In this document: positions 24,855-32,311 of the stretch, in pieces
Layout: each line of letters opens with the position of its first letter
Numbering within the stretch: the stretch's first letter is position 1
Assembly (NCBI GenBank): GCA_964640855.1
Contig: CAZXIX010000002.1
Coordinates: 1 to 64,000 of the forward strand
Source of the DNA: JAJDFU01 sp964640855
GTDB lineage: Bacteria; Bacteroidota; Bacteroidia; Chitinophagales; Saprospiraceae
Length of the DNA: 64,000 nucleotides
Direction of reading: 5' to 3'
Made by a program: the position numbers and the translations under genes
The notes under the pieces: model-generated
Seen by the model: the letters and a program-made list of their open reading frames with translations, nothing else
Databases searched by the model: none
What the model was told of the DNA's origin: nothing

Positions 24855-25643
24855 CTAAAGGGCATCCACAGGGGCCGGAGCCGGTTTGCGGTCGATGCGA
24901 TCGACCGGTGGTTTGGGCTTCTTCAGTTGGATGATATTGACCCAGTCGAGGAAGCGAATGATCGGGTAGGTGGGATCAAACTCCCATTTACGTACCCCGA
25001 AATTCGGCCGGTTGCCGTATTTATGGTGATTGTTGTGCAATCCTTCACCCATCATGAGCAGATCCCAGGGCCACAAATTGGCACTTGTATCCTGAACCTT
25101 GAAATTGCGGTACCCGTATTTGTGGGCAAACCAGTTGATGATCACGCCATGTACGGGCCCCATGAGGGCATGCACCGGAATCAGGAGGTATAGCCACCAA
25201 TAAGGGGCAAAAGCAACGTAAAAGAGGGCATAGGCAACGACCCAGGCCAGGCGCGTTCCGTTGAAGGAAGCAAACAAATCGAACGACCGCCAATTGGGCA
25301 GATTTTTTGTGAAATGCTCCTGGATAGGGAAATCCTTGTCAAAAATCCCGTTGTAAACCTTCCGGGTCCGCAACATCATGGTGAAGAAATCGGGATCGAA
25401 TTCCGGAGAATGGGGATCCTCTTTGGTGTCAGCATAAGCATGGTGCATGCGGTGCATGGCTCCATAGGCATAGGGACTCAAGTAAGAAGAACCCTGAGTA
25501 ACCCAGGTGAACAGGTAAAAGAATTTCTCCCAACCTTTACTCATGCTGAACATACCGTGGGCGGCATATCGATGCAGAAAAAAGGTTTGACTGAAAAGAG
25601 ACAAATACCAGTGGGCAACGAAAAATAAGAGAATGTAGATCAT
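24855..25643 (-). CDS. Acyl-CoA / fatty acid desaturase
   Basis: A 262-residue integral-membrane di-iron desaturase that introduces a double bond into fatty acyl chains using O2. The three His clusters are HRYAAH (24-29, HX4H), HRMHH (64-68) and HNNHH (203-207), and extra H/N positions such as NWFAHKYGYRNF are typical of the stearoyl-CoA-desaturase-like group. Four membrane helices can be seen. No fused cytochrome b5 or ferredoxin domain is present. It is divergent from paaA, about 400 bases away. Confidence 0.93.
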   Translation of the reverse strand: MIYILLFFVAHWYLSLFSQTFFLHRYAAHGMFSMSKGWEKFFYLFTWVTQGSSYLSPYAYGAMHRMHHAYADTKEDPHSPEFDPDFFTMMLRTRKVYNGIFDKDFPIQEHFTKNLPNWRSFDLFASFNGTRLAWVVAYALFYVAFAPYWWLYLLIPVHALMGPVHGVIINWFAHKYGYRNFKVQDTSANLWPWDLLMMGEGLHNNHHKYGNRPNFGVRKWEFDPTYPIIRFLDWVNIIQLKKPKPPVDRIDRKPAPAPVDAL

Positions 25644-25862
25644 AGATAAAATTACCGTGCTTTGAGCCTGTTCTGAGACAGGCGTTTCTCGAAATCGGCG
25701 GACGAGTAACCGTCCTAATTTATTGAAGGTTAAATTGTTAAAGCGAAATTTGTGCTAAGGTTGTTTACTTGTTGTGGGCGGGAAATGCTTTAAAACGGTT
25801 TTAAGTTATAAAAATGCATGGGAAGATGATCGAATAATTGTTAAAATTCAAAAAGTCAAGAT

Positions 25863-25878
25863 ACGAACAAATGTTCGT
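25863..25878. promoter_or_regulatory. Putative TetR operator at paaA
   Basis: ACGAACAAATGTTCGT is a perfect 16-base palindrome (7-base arms, 2-base centre) lying just upstream of the -7 box, where the -33 element would be. The paaE promoter carries the related ACGAACGTTCATTCGT. Confidence 0.7.
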
Positions 25879-25887
25879 TCTGGTCAT

Positions 25888-25895
25888 TATATTTG
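25888..25895 (+). promoter_or_regulatory. -7 box of the paaABC promoter
   Basis: TATATTTG, identical to the -7 box at paaE and a perfect TAnnTTTG. No TTG lies at the usual spacing; the position is occupied by the palindrome. Confidence 0.6.
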
Positions 25896-26044
25896 TAGTG
25901 AGTAACTTGTAACAAATCACCGAGTGAGGATTCACCTCCTCATCATTAACTGGCTGCTACCCGGCGTTCGGAATATATCTTAAGCCAGAGACCATCGGCT
26001 GGAGACTGCGTTACTTTTGCTCGAATATCTATAAGCTTAGAATT

Positions 26045-27001
26045 ATGACACCAACGCACCAACTGGAAGAAAGATTTCAGGCCCGGATCGACGTCGACGA
26101 GCGGATCGAGCCCAAGGACTGGATGCCTGATGCCTATCGAAAGACCCTCATACGCCAGATCAGCCAACATGCCCATTCCGAGATCGTAGGTATGCTGCCC
26201 GAAGGTAAATGGATAACCCGCGCTCCTTCCTTGCGGCGAAAGCTGGCCTTGCTGGCCAAAGTGCAGGACGAGGCCGGTCATGGGCTTTACTTGTACAGCG
26301 CTGCCGAAACCCTGGGGGCGGAGCGGGAAGACCTCCTTCAAGACTTGCACGAAGGTAAGGCGAAGTACAGCTCGATCTTCAACTATCCGACGCTGACCTG
26401 GGCGGATATCGGAGCGATCGGCTGGTTGGTCGACGGGGCCGCCATTATGAACCAGGTACCCTTGTGCCGCTGCAGCTACGGCCCCTATGCCCGCGCCATG
26501 GTGAGGATCTGCAAGGAAGAAAGCTTTCATCAGCGTCAGGGATATGAAATTATGCTCACTCTCTGTCGGGGCACGGAGGTTCAGAAGCGGATGGCGCAGG
26601 ATGCCCTGAATCGGTGGTGGTGGCCCGCCCTCATGATGTTTGGTCCCAACGACGCCGATAGCAAGCACACGGCCCAGAGCATGCGTTGGAAGATCAAGCG
26701 CTTCACCAACGATGAACTTCGCCAGCGCTTCGTGGATATCACGGCTCCACAAGCTGACATTCTCGGCATTCGCATCCCGGATCCCGACCTGAAGTGGAAT
26801 GAAGAGCGGGGCCACTACGACTTCGGCCCCATCGACTGGGATGAATTCTGGGATGTCGTCAAAGGCAAAGGCCCCTGCAACAAAGAACGGATCTCGGATC
26901 GTCGAAAGGCCCATGAAGAAGGGGCCTGGGTCCGCGAGGCCGCTCTGGCCTATGCCGAGAAGCGCCGCAAGCGCAAAGCTCAAGAAAGTAAAGTAGCCTG
27001 A
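26045..27001 (+). CDS. paaA: 1,2-phenylacetyl-CoA epoxidase, catalytic subunit PaaA
   Basis: A 318-residue ferritin-like di-iron protein that epoxidises the ring of phenylacetyl-CoA. Di-iron ligands lie in SQHAHSEIVGMLPEG, KVQDEAGHGLYLYSAAE (ExxH) and the second pair region RICKEESFHQRQGYE (EExxH). RAPSLRRKLALLAK and NRWWWPALMMFGP are typical PaaA blocks. It is first in paaABC, with PaaB starting 1 base after its stop. A TetR-type palindrome lies upstream. Start ATG 26045. Confidence 0.97.
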   Translation: MTPTHQLEERFQARIDVDERIEPKDWMPDAYRKTLIRQISQHAHSEIVGMLPEGKWITRAPSLRRKLALLAKVQDEAGHGLYLYSAAETLGAEREDLLQDLHEGKAKYSSIFNYPTLTWADIGAIGWLVDGAAIMNQVPLCRCSYGPYARAMVRICKEESFHQRQGYEIMLTLCRGTEVQKRMAQDALNRWWWPALMMFGPNDADSKHTAQSMRWKIKRFTNDELRQRFVDITAPQADILGIRIPDPDLKWNEERGHYDFGPIDWDEFWDVVKGKGPCNKERISDRRKAHEEGAWVREAALAYAEKRRKRKAQESKVA

Positions 27002-27002
27002 T

Positions 27003-27287
27003 ATGAAAAAGAATTGGCCCTTGTGGGAAGTTTTCATCCGCAGTAAGAACGGATTAAGCCACAAACACGTAGGGAGCCTGCATGCTGCCGATGCGGAAAT
27101 GGCTGTCGAGAACGCCCGCGACGTCTACACACGGCGCAACGAAGGCGTCAGCATCTGGGTCGTGGAATCCAGAAACATCCACGCCTCCGATCCGAACGAA
27201 AGCGAAAGTCTCTTCGAACCGGCCAGGGATAAAGTATACCGGCACCCCACTTTTTACGATCTGCCCGATGAGGTAAAACACATGTAA
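27003..27287 (+). CDS. paaB: 1,2-phenylacetyl-CoA epoxidase subunit PaaB
   Basis: A 94-residue small subunit that bridges PaaAC heterodimers in the epoxidase complex. It opens KNWPLWEVFIRSKNGLSHKHVGSLHA, and the middle has MAVENARDVYTRRNEGVSIWVV, both diagnostic for PaaB. The length is normal. It lies 1 base after paaA and 1 base before paaC, so the three are translated from one message. Confidence 0.97.
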   Translation: MKKNWPLWEVFIRSKNGLSHKHVGSLHAADAEMAVENARDVYTRRNEGVSIWVVESRNIHASDPNESESLFEPARDKVYRHPTFYDLPDEVKHM

Positions 27288-27288
27288 T

Positions 27289-28065
27289 ATGCCTGACTCA
27301 GCCTTAACCAAAGATATCTCCCTGCGACAGGAATATCTCCTGCGGCTTGCTGACAATTGCCTCATTTTGGGACAGCGCCTGGGGGAGTGGTGCAGCCACG
27401 GTCCCGTTCTGGAACAAGACATTGCCCTCACCAATATTGCACTCGACCTCATCGGTCAAGCCAGGAGCTGGTTGACTTTGGCAGGCAAAACTTATTCGCC
27501 GGTGCGGACGGAGGATGAACTGGCCTTTCTGCGAGACGCCTGGGATTTTCGGAATCTGCTCTTGGTCGAACAACCTAACGGTGACTTTGCCCACACCATG
27601 GTGCGGCAATTCTTTTTTGATGCTTTTCACTTTTTACAGCTTCAGCGTTTGGAGGAAAGCCAGGATGAGGACATTGCTGCCATAGCGGTCAAATCCCTGA
27701 AAGAGGTTACCTACCATCTTCGCTATTCCTCTGAGTGGATGATCCGTCTCGGTGACGGCACGCCGGAGAGCCATGAGCGGATGCAAAACGCTGTCGACGA
27801 CCTCTGGATGTATACGGGGGAAATGCTGAGCACAGACGAAGTGGAGACGGAAGCCGATCGAACAGGTATAGGTTTTCAACCCACGGATCTCGAGAAAAGC
27901 TGGGTTGCCAGAATAGAAAAGATTTTTGATGAAGCCACCCTCCGCAAGCCGGAGGAAAAATGGATGCAATCCGGTGGAAAACAAGGGCGCCACTCCGAGC
28001 ACATGGGCTTCATTCTTTCCGACATGCAATTTCTGCAGCGTGCTTATCCGGGGATGAGCTGGTAA
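27289..28065 (+). CDS. paaC: 1,2-phenylacetyl-CoA epoxidase structural subunit PaaC
   Basis: A 258-residue ferritin-fold partner of PaaA, needed for complex stability. Characteristic segments are LADNCLILGQRLGEWCSHGPVLEQDIALTN (split across helices), LDLIGQARSWL, ELAFLRDAWDFRNLLLVEQP and KEVTYHLRYSSEWMIRLGDGT. It ends the operon; the next gene (28135) is an unrelated protease, so no paaD follows although paaD normally sits here. Start ATG 27289. Confidence 0.96.
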   Translation: MPDSALTKDISLRQEYLLRLADNCLILGQRLGEWCSHGPVLEQDIALTNIALDLIGQARSWLTLAGKTYSPVRTEDELAFLRDAWDFRNLLLVEQPNGDFAHTMVRQFFFDAFHFLQLQRLEESQDEDIAAIAVKSLKEVTYHLRYSSEWMIRLGDGTPESHERMQNAVDDLWMYTGEMLSTDEVETEADRTGIGFQPTDLEKSWVARIEKIFDEATLRKPEEKWMQSGGKQGRHSEHMGFILSDMQFLQRAYPGMSW

Positions 28066-28134
28066 TTCCTTTCCGGCTTACTGTATAATTTAAAACGCGC
28101 TTACTATTTTGGACTCCGCTACAGTTGAGCGCGC

Positions 28135-29286
28135 ATGAATGATATCCTGGATCTGTTTCGAAAAGTTATAATTCAGATTGCTACTCCGGACAATACGGGG
28201 GGCACAGGTTTTTATCTGAAGGGACCGGATCTGATCGTGACCAACGAACATGTCGTTCGCGGAAATCGCCATGTGGTCATCGATGGTGAGCTTATCCCCA
28301 AACAACTGGCCACCATCCTCTTTACGGACCCGGTTCACGATCTGGCTTTCATCGAGCCACCGGAGGTAGAGGATCTGCCCGAGGTTGAGCTCCGGGCAGG
28401 AAGACCCGTAGAGCCCGACGATCCGGTTTGGGCCATCGGTCACCCTTTCGGCCTGAAATACAATACCACCAAAGGGATCGTATCCGGAATTGAATCCAGA
28501 AAAGAACAGATCAACTACATTCGCCACGATGCCGCCTTGAATCCCGGCAACAGTGGTGGTCCCCTTCTGGATGAGGAAGGCCGGATCGTCGGGGTGAACA
28601 CGTTCATCATCCGGGACGGCGACAATCTCGGCTTCTCCCTGCCGGCGGATCTCCTGCAGAAGAGCCTGGATGATTATCTGGCCGGCAGCCGGGCTTCGGC
28701 CACCCGTTGCAGCGGCTGCNNNNNNNNNNAGCCGGGAAGAAGCCGCTCCGCAGTTGCGAGAAAGGTACGGGCTAGCGGCTGCGGCTTGCTGGTATGGGAA
28801 TCTACCGTTCAGGATGGATATTGCCCGAACTGCGGCAACCGGGTCGAACTCCCCATCGATGTGGAGGAATTTGAGCCGTTGGGCGTATCCAAAACCGTAG
28901 AGGAGATGATCGTAGAATCCGGGCACGATGTTCGGTTATCCCGAAGCGGTCCCAACAATTGGCAGATCAAGCACGGAAGCGCCAAGATCAATATCTCTTA
29001 TTACGAAAAAACAGGGCTGATCACCGGCGATGCCTATCTGTGCACCTTGCCGCAGGAAAACATTCAGCGCCTGTATGAATACCTGCTCCGACAAAATTAT
29101 GAGCTGGAAAATCTGACCTTCAGCATACGGGGGCAAGATATCATCTTGTCCTTGCTGATCTATGATCGCTATCTCAACCTGACCACCGGCCTGACCTTGT
29201 TTCAGCACCTTTTTGACAAGGCCGACTACTACGACAACATTCTGGTGGAGAAGTTCGGAGCCAAATGGAAGTACCAGGAGAGTTGA
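28135..29286 (+). CDS. HtrA-like serine protease with zinc ribbon and YbjN-like C-terminal domain (contains assembly gap)
   Basis: A trypsin-fold protein without signal peptide. The catalytic triad is His in VTNEHVVRGNRH, Asp in DPVHDLAFIE and Ser in LNPGNSGGPLLDEEG. No PDZ domain follows; instead there is a zinc ribbon (CSGC before and CPNCGNRVELP after the gap) and about 140 residues resembling YbjN/type III chaperone-like folds (VRLSRSGPNNWQIKHGSAKI...). Ten N at 28720-28729 interrupt the zinc ribbon, and bases 28730-28782 may be a spurious contig end (see findings). The absence of a signal peptide points to the cytoplasm. The substrate is unknown. Confidence 0.82.
   Translation: MNDILDLFRKVIIQIATPDNTGGTGFYLKGPDLIVTNEHVVRGNRHVVIDGELIPKQLATILFTDPVHDLAFIEPPEVEDLPEVELRAGRPVEPDDPVWAIGHPFGLKYNTTKGIVSGIESRKEQINYIRHDAALNPGNSGGPLLDEEGRIVGVNTFIIRDGDNLGFSLPADLLQKSLDDYLAGSRASATRCSGCXXXXPGRSRSAVARKVRASGCGLLVWESTVQDGYCPNCGNRVELPIDVEEFEPLGVSKTVEEMIVESGHDVRLSRSGPNNWQIKHGSAKINISYYEKTGLITGDAYLCTLPQENIQRLYEYLLRQNYELENLTFSIRGQDIILSLLIYDRYLNLTTGLTLFQHLFDKADYYDNILVEKFGAKWKYQES
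28720..28729. other. Scaffold gap (10 N) inside the protease gene
   Basis: Ten unresolved bases within the zinc-ribbon segment. The nonamer AGCGGCTGC ends directly before the gap (28711-28719) and recurs at 28774-28782 in the same frame. Confidence 0.95.
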
Positions 29287-29492
29287 CCGTCTTTCTTTGC
29301 CAATTTCCTGCGCTTTGCCCACCTAAATCTCCTTCTAATCTTAAAATGGCTATAATTGTAAAGGAGACTTTATCGTTATAGGATCATCCAGTAAAACAGG
29401 ATCGTTTCATGCACAGGCGGCACCCAAATTCCCAATCCTCCGCGACCCAAGTGGAATCTGTTTTCACCGATCTGCCAGAGCGATCCATTGAC

Positions 29493-30560
29493 ATGAACAA
29501 ACTTCGCAATCCCATGAAATCCCTCCGGCTGCTCCCGATAGTGGTTTGCCTGGCTTTAGCCTTGCCTGCATTCGCACAGGATATCCATTTTTCTCAATTT
29601 TACCTCTCTCCGGTCAATCTCAATCCGGCCTTGACCGGGGTGATGAACTGCAACATTCGGATCGCAGCCAACTACCGCAATCAATTGTCCAGCATTCTTC
29701 GGTCTGACTCGTACAATACCTATTCCGTTTCTTACGACCAGAAGATCCCGGTCGGGCGTTATGATTACTTCGGGTTCGGAGCGGTTTTCTGGGGAGACCA
29801 GGCCGGCTCTGCCAATTTTTCCACCCTTACAGGCAAGGCCGCTTTTTCTTACAGCAAGCGCATTGCCGGCAACCGAACCTCTTCGCATTATCTGGTAGCG
29901 GGAGTGGAAGGCGGTGTTGCCCAGCGCAGCGTGGATTTCCTGAACCTTCGTTGGGGCCTTCAACATGACGGACAGGGGGGATTTGATCCTACCCTGCCTT
30001 CGGGCGAAGGACAGGTTCCCTGGAACGACAACGTCCTGTTTGCCGATCTGGGAGCCGGGTTGCTTTGGTTTAGCGTTTGGGAGAAGGGAGCCAACTTTTA
30101 TGCCGGTGCGGCTTTCCATCACTTGAACCGGGCCAACCAAGCCCTGGAGGAGGGAGCCGAAGATCTGGTCTTTACGCGCTTTACGGGCCATGCCGGAGGG
30201 GAAGTTCCGCTTTCCGACCGCATCGGGCTGGCCCCCGGCATCATCGCCATGTTTCAGGGGCCTTCCTTTCAGGTGAACGGAGGTACGAGCCTGAAATTCA
30301 TGCTGGGTAGCCAACGGACAGAAGTTTTTCACATAGGCCTTTGGGGGCGCCTGGCCCGACAGCAGGAGTCCGGAGTATTGGCGGATGCCATCATCGTTTC
30401 CTCCCGTTTCGATTACCGCTCCTTCACCATCGGCTTCAGCTACGATATCAATACCTCCAAACTGGCCCAGGCCAGCAATTCACAAGGAGCTTTTGAATTC
30501 GCACTCATGTACCAGATCTGCGGAAAAGAGAACCGCGGCGTTTATTGCCCTGATTTTTAA
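29493..30560 (+). CDS. PorP/SprF-family type IX secretion system membrane protein
   Basis: A 355-residue outer-membrane barrel protein. The chosen ATG 29493 places a signal peptide (MNKLRNPMKSLRLLPIVVCL, cleaved after AFAQ) at the N-terminus; an in-frame ATG at 29409 would add 28 polar residues. The mature start DIHFSQFYLSPVNLNPALTG is the family hallmark. SYDQKIPVGRYDYFGFGAVFWGDQAG-type strands and a C-terminal YDINTSKLAQAS...FEFALMY complete the barrel. Such proteins work with the type IX export machinery, often as partners of a specific large adhesin; no adhesin is adjacent here. Confidence 0.93.
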   Translation: MNKLRNPMKSLRLLPIVVCLALALPAFAQDIHFSQFYLSPVNLNPALTGVMNCNIRIAANYRNQLSSILRSDSYNTYSVSYDQKIPVGRYDYFGFGAVFWGDQAGSANFSTLTGKAAFSYSKRIAGNRTSSHYLVAGVEGGVAQRSVDFLNLRWGLQHDGQGGFDPTLPSGEGQVPWNDNVLFADLGAGLLWFSVWEKGANFYAGAAFHHLNRANQALEEGAEDLVFTRFTGHAGGEVPLSDRIGLAPGIIAMFQGPSFQVNGGTSLKFMLGSQRTEVFHIGLWGRLARQQESGVLADAIIVSSRFDYRSFTIGFSYDINTSKLAQASNSQGAFEFALMYQICGKENRGVYCPDF

Positions 30561-30653
30561 GGGCGATTTACCCTATCTTTACTTATCCCAGTTTTTCCAG
30601 CCGGAGTTTCAGTCAGGAAAAATACATTCAAATAGGAAGGAAAATTCTACCAC

Positions 30654-31100
30654 ATGTTAAAAGCGAAGAAAGAAACGACCAGCGGACCCGTCGGTAATCC
30701 GGGAGCAACGAGCGGCCACAACAGCCTGGTCCAGGGCACGGTTTTGGAAGGAACCATCAAGTCCGAGAACGACATCCGCATCGACGGCGCTCTCAAGGGA
30801 AATCTGATCTGCAATGCCAAGGTGATCATTGGCCCTTCCGGCAAAGTGGAGGGAGAAGTGAATTGCATAGATGCAGTCATCGAAGGTCAGTTTGACGGCA
30901 ACATCGAAGTAAAGGAATTGCTGAACGTAAGAAAGACCGCCAAGGTGACCGGAGATGTCGTCTATGGAAAACTGATCGTTGAGGGAGGCAGTGTTTTCAA
31001 TGTTTCTTGTTCGATGGGCCAGACCGACAGCCCCAAGCGGCTGAATACCGGTAACCGGTCCAGAATCTCTTCTGACGTTGCCGCAGAATCCACATCCTGA
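30654..31100 (+). CDS. Bactofilin (polymer-forming cytoskeletal protein)
   Basis: A 148-residue protein. The core (about residues 22-115) is a right-handed beta helix made of short repeats with hydrophobic residues every second position (TVLEGTIKSENDIRIDGALKG, NAKVIIGPSGKVEGEV, IDAVIEGQFDGNIEV). The tails are disordered. Bactofilins self-assemble without nucleotide into filaments that shape the envelope. It overlaps the next gene by 23 bases and begins a co-directional run bactofilin-AtpZ-AtpI-like-biotin carrier, with 28 and 6 base gaps. Confidence 0.94.
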   Translation: MLKAKKETTSGPVGNPGATSGHNSLVQGTVLEGTIKSENDIRIDGALKGNLICNAKVIIGPSGKVEGEVNCIDAVIEGQFDGNIEVKELLNVRKTAKVTGDVVYGKLIVEGGSVFNVSCSMGQTDSPKRLNTGNRSRISSDVAAESTS

Positions 31101-31344
31101 TCCAGACCGGGAAAAGGAGGAGGAGAACCCACAATCCGAGACCACCCGGCGGGTCCGGTCGTATGCGCGCTACTCGGGCATGGCCATACAAATGGCCGTT
31201 ATCATAGTGCTGGGTGCCTACGGAGGAAGGGCTTTGGACAATTGGGTTGCTACGGATAAGCCTTATTTTACGGTGGGAGGATCCTTGCTTGGGATAGGTG
31301 CCGCATTGTATATCACCCTCAAGGATTTGACAATCACCAAATGA
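31078..31344 (+). CDS. AtpZ/AtpI-family membrane protein
   Basis: An 88-residue protein with two transmembrane helices: YARYSGMAIQMAVIIVLGAYGG and FTVGGSLLGIGAALYITL, joined by a loop with RALDNW. This hairpin is typical of AtpZ, which is encoded ahead of F-type ATP synthase genes and helps Mg2+/Ca2+ uptake or complex assembly. The start is uncertain: no ATG precedes the first helix, so a TTG at 31078 inside the bactofilin gene is used. No F1Fo subunit gene follows in the window. Confidence 0.78.
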   Translation: MPQNPHPDPDREKEEENPQSETTRRVRSYARYSGMAIQMAVIIVLGAYGGRALDNWVATDKPYFTVGGSLLGIGAALYITLKDLTITK

Positions 31345-31372
31345 TCCCCAACCTCCATTTCTCCGACAAAAC

Positions 31373-31768
31373 ATGCGATTAAGCCAATTTTTAACCTGGT
31401 TGGGTATTTCCACTTTGCTGTCCTCTGCTGGCATGTATCTCTTCGGGCAATGGCCGGTGACTGCCGATTATCGTTCATTCTCTTTTTTTTCCCTGGGGGC
31501 CTTCTTCCTGTTTACCCTGGCCGTCTTCTTTGTCGCCCAGGCCGCCATCCGATCCAAAAGCCCGACCGCTTTCGTCCAGGCCGTAATCGGCATACTGGCT
31601 TTCAAATTGTTTGGAGCGGTCTTGCTGATCCTTCTCTACGATCGACTTTTTGAGCCGGAAACCCGATGGTTTTTGCTTCCCTTTTTTACCCTTTATTTGA
31701 TTTATACTATTTTAGAAACATTCCTGCTGATGCAGATGGGCAAACAACAAAAAACAACCACAGCCTAG
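31373..31768 (+). CDS. Four-helix membrane protein, ATP synthase subunit I-like
   Basis: A 131-residue protein with four hydrophobic helices (about residues 5-25, 35-58, 66-90, 97-122) and almost no soluble part. Length and topology, together with the AtpZ-like gene 28 bases before it, suggest an AtpI/ATP-synthase-I relative. In most Bacteroidota atpB would come next; here a biotin carrier protein follows 6 bases later. The sequence itself has no decisive motif, so the family call rests mainly on context. Confidence 0.65.
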   Translation: MRLSQFLTWLGISTLLSSAGMYLFGQWPVTADYRSFSFFSLGAFFLFTLAVFFVAQAAIRSKSPTAFVQAVIGILAFKLFGAVLLILLYDRLFEPETRWFLLPFFTLYLIYTILETFLLMQMGKQQKTTTA

Positions 31769-31774
31769 ACCGAC

Positions 31775-32263
31775 ATGGATAACAACAAGCTCAAATTTTC
31801 TGCCACGGTCAACGAGACCATACAGTTCGAAGACCTCAACCCGGACGAACTCAATGTGACCCTTACCAAGCCAGGAACTTACCACTTGATCTCGGATCAG
31901 GAATCCATTTCTGCTGAAGTGCTGGAGTCCGACTTCCTGAACAAAACCTTCAAGATCCGGCTGCGGGGCACGAACTACACCGTCCAGCTTTCCGACCCGC
32001 TGGATAAGCTGGTCAAAGAATTGGGTCTGGGGCTGCATACCGGCCAGAAAGTAAGCGAGATCAAAGCTCCCATGCCCGGCCTGGTCCTTCAGCTGTCGGT
32101 CGAAGAAGGGCAAGAGGTGAAAAAAGACGACCCGCTGGTGATATTGGAGGCCATGAAAATGGAGAACGTGATCAAATCACCCGGCGAAGGCGTCGTGAAG
32201 AGCATTCCGGTAAAAAAGGGAGACGCCGTAGAAAAAGGAGCCATCCTGATCGAAATGGAGTAA
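31775..32263 (+). CDS. Biotin carboxyl carrier protein
   Basis: A 162-residue protein whose C-terminal half (about 88-162) is a biotinyl/lipoyl domain: MPGLVLQLSVEEGQEVKKGD-like entry, then EAMKMEN with the biotinylated Lys128, and ending VEKGAILIEME. The N-terminal 85 residues form the small beta domain found in Bacteroidota carrier subunits of acyl-CoA carboxylases. It would carry carboxylated biotin between carboxylase and carboxyltransferase subunits, yet neither is encoded beside it. It converges with dsbD. Confidence 0.9.
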   Translation: MDNNKLKFSATVNETIQFEDLNPDELNVTLTKPGTYHLISDQESISAEVLESDFLNKTFKIRLRGTNYTVQLSDPLDKLVKELGLGLHTGQKVSEIKAPMPGLVLQLSVEEGQEVKKDDPLVILEAMKMENVIKSPGEGVVKSIPVKKGDAVEKGAILIEME

Positions 32264-32311
32264 GGGATTGGATTATTCCCTCCGCAGATTTGGGATTTCC
32301 TTTTCCCTGAA

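Larger units (their letters stand above)
25644..26044. other. Divergent control region between the desaturase and paaA
   Basis: About 400 bases without a gene. It contains the TetR-type palindrome (25863-25878), the paaA -7 box (25888-25895) and, in the predicted paaA leader of about 140 bases, a small hairpin TGAGGA/TCCTCA (25925-25942). Confidence 0.65.

Noticed and set aside
25644..26044. Possible riboswitch in the paaA leader
   Set aside because: Only a 6-bp hairpin was seen; no known aptamer consensus could be recognised, and the TetR palindrome explains the regulation better.
25946..27064. Long minus-strand open frame (about 370 codons) opposite paaA
   Set aside because: It is the antisense shadow of a well-conserved PaaA gene; the translation has no recognisable motif and no promoter.
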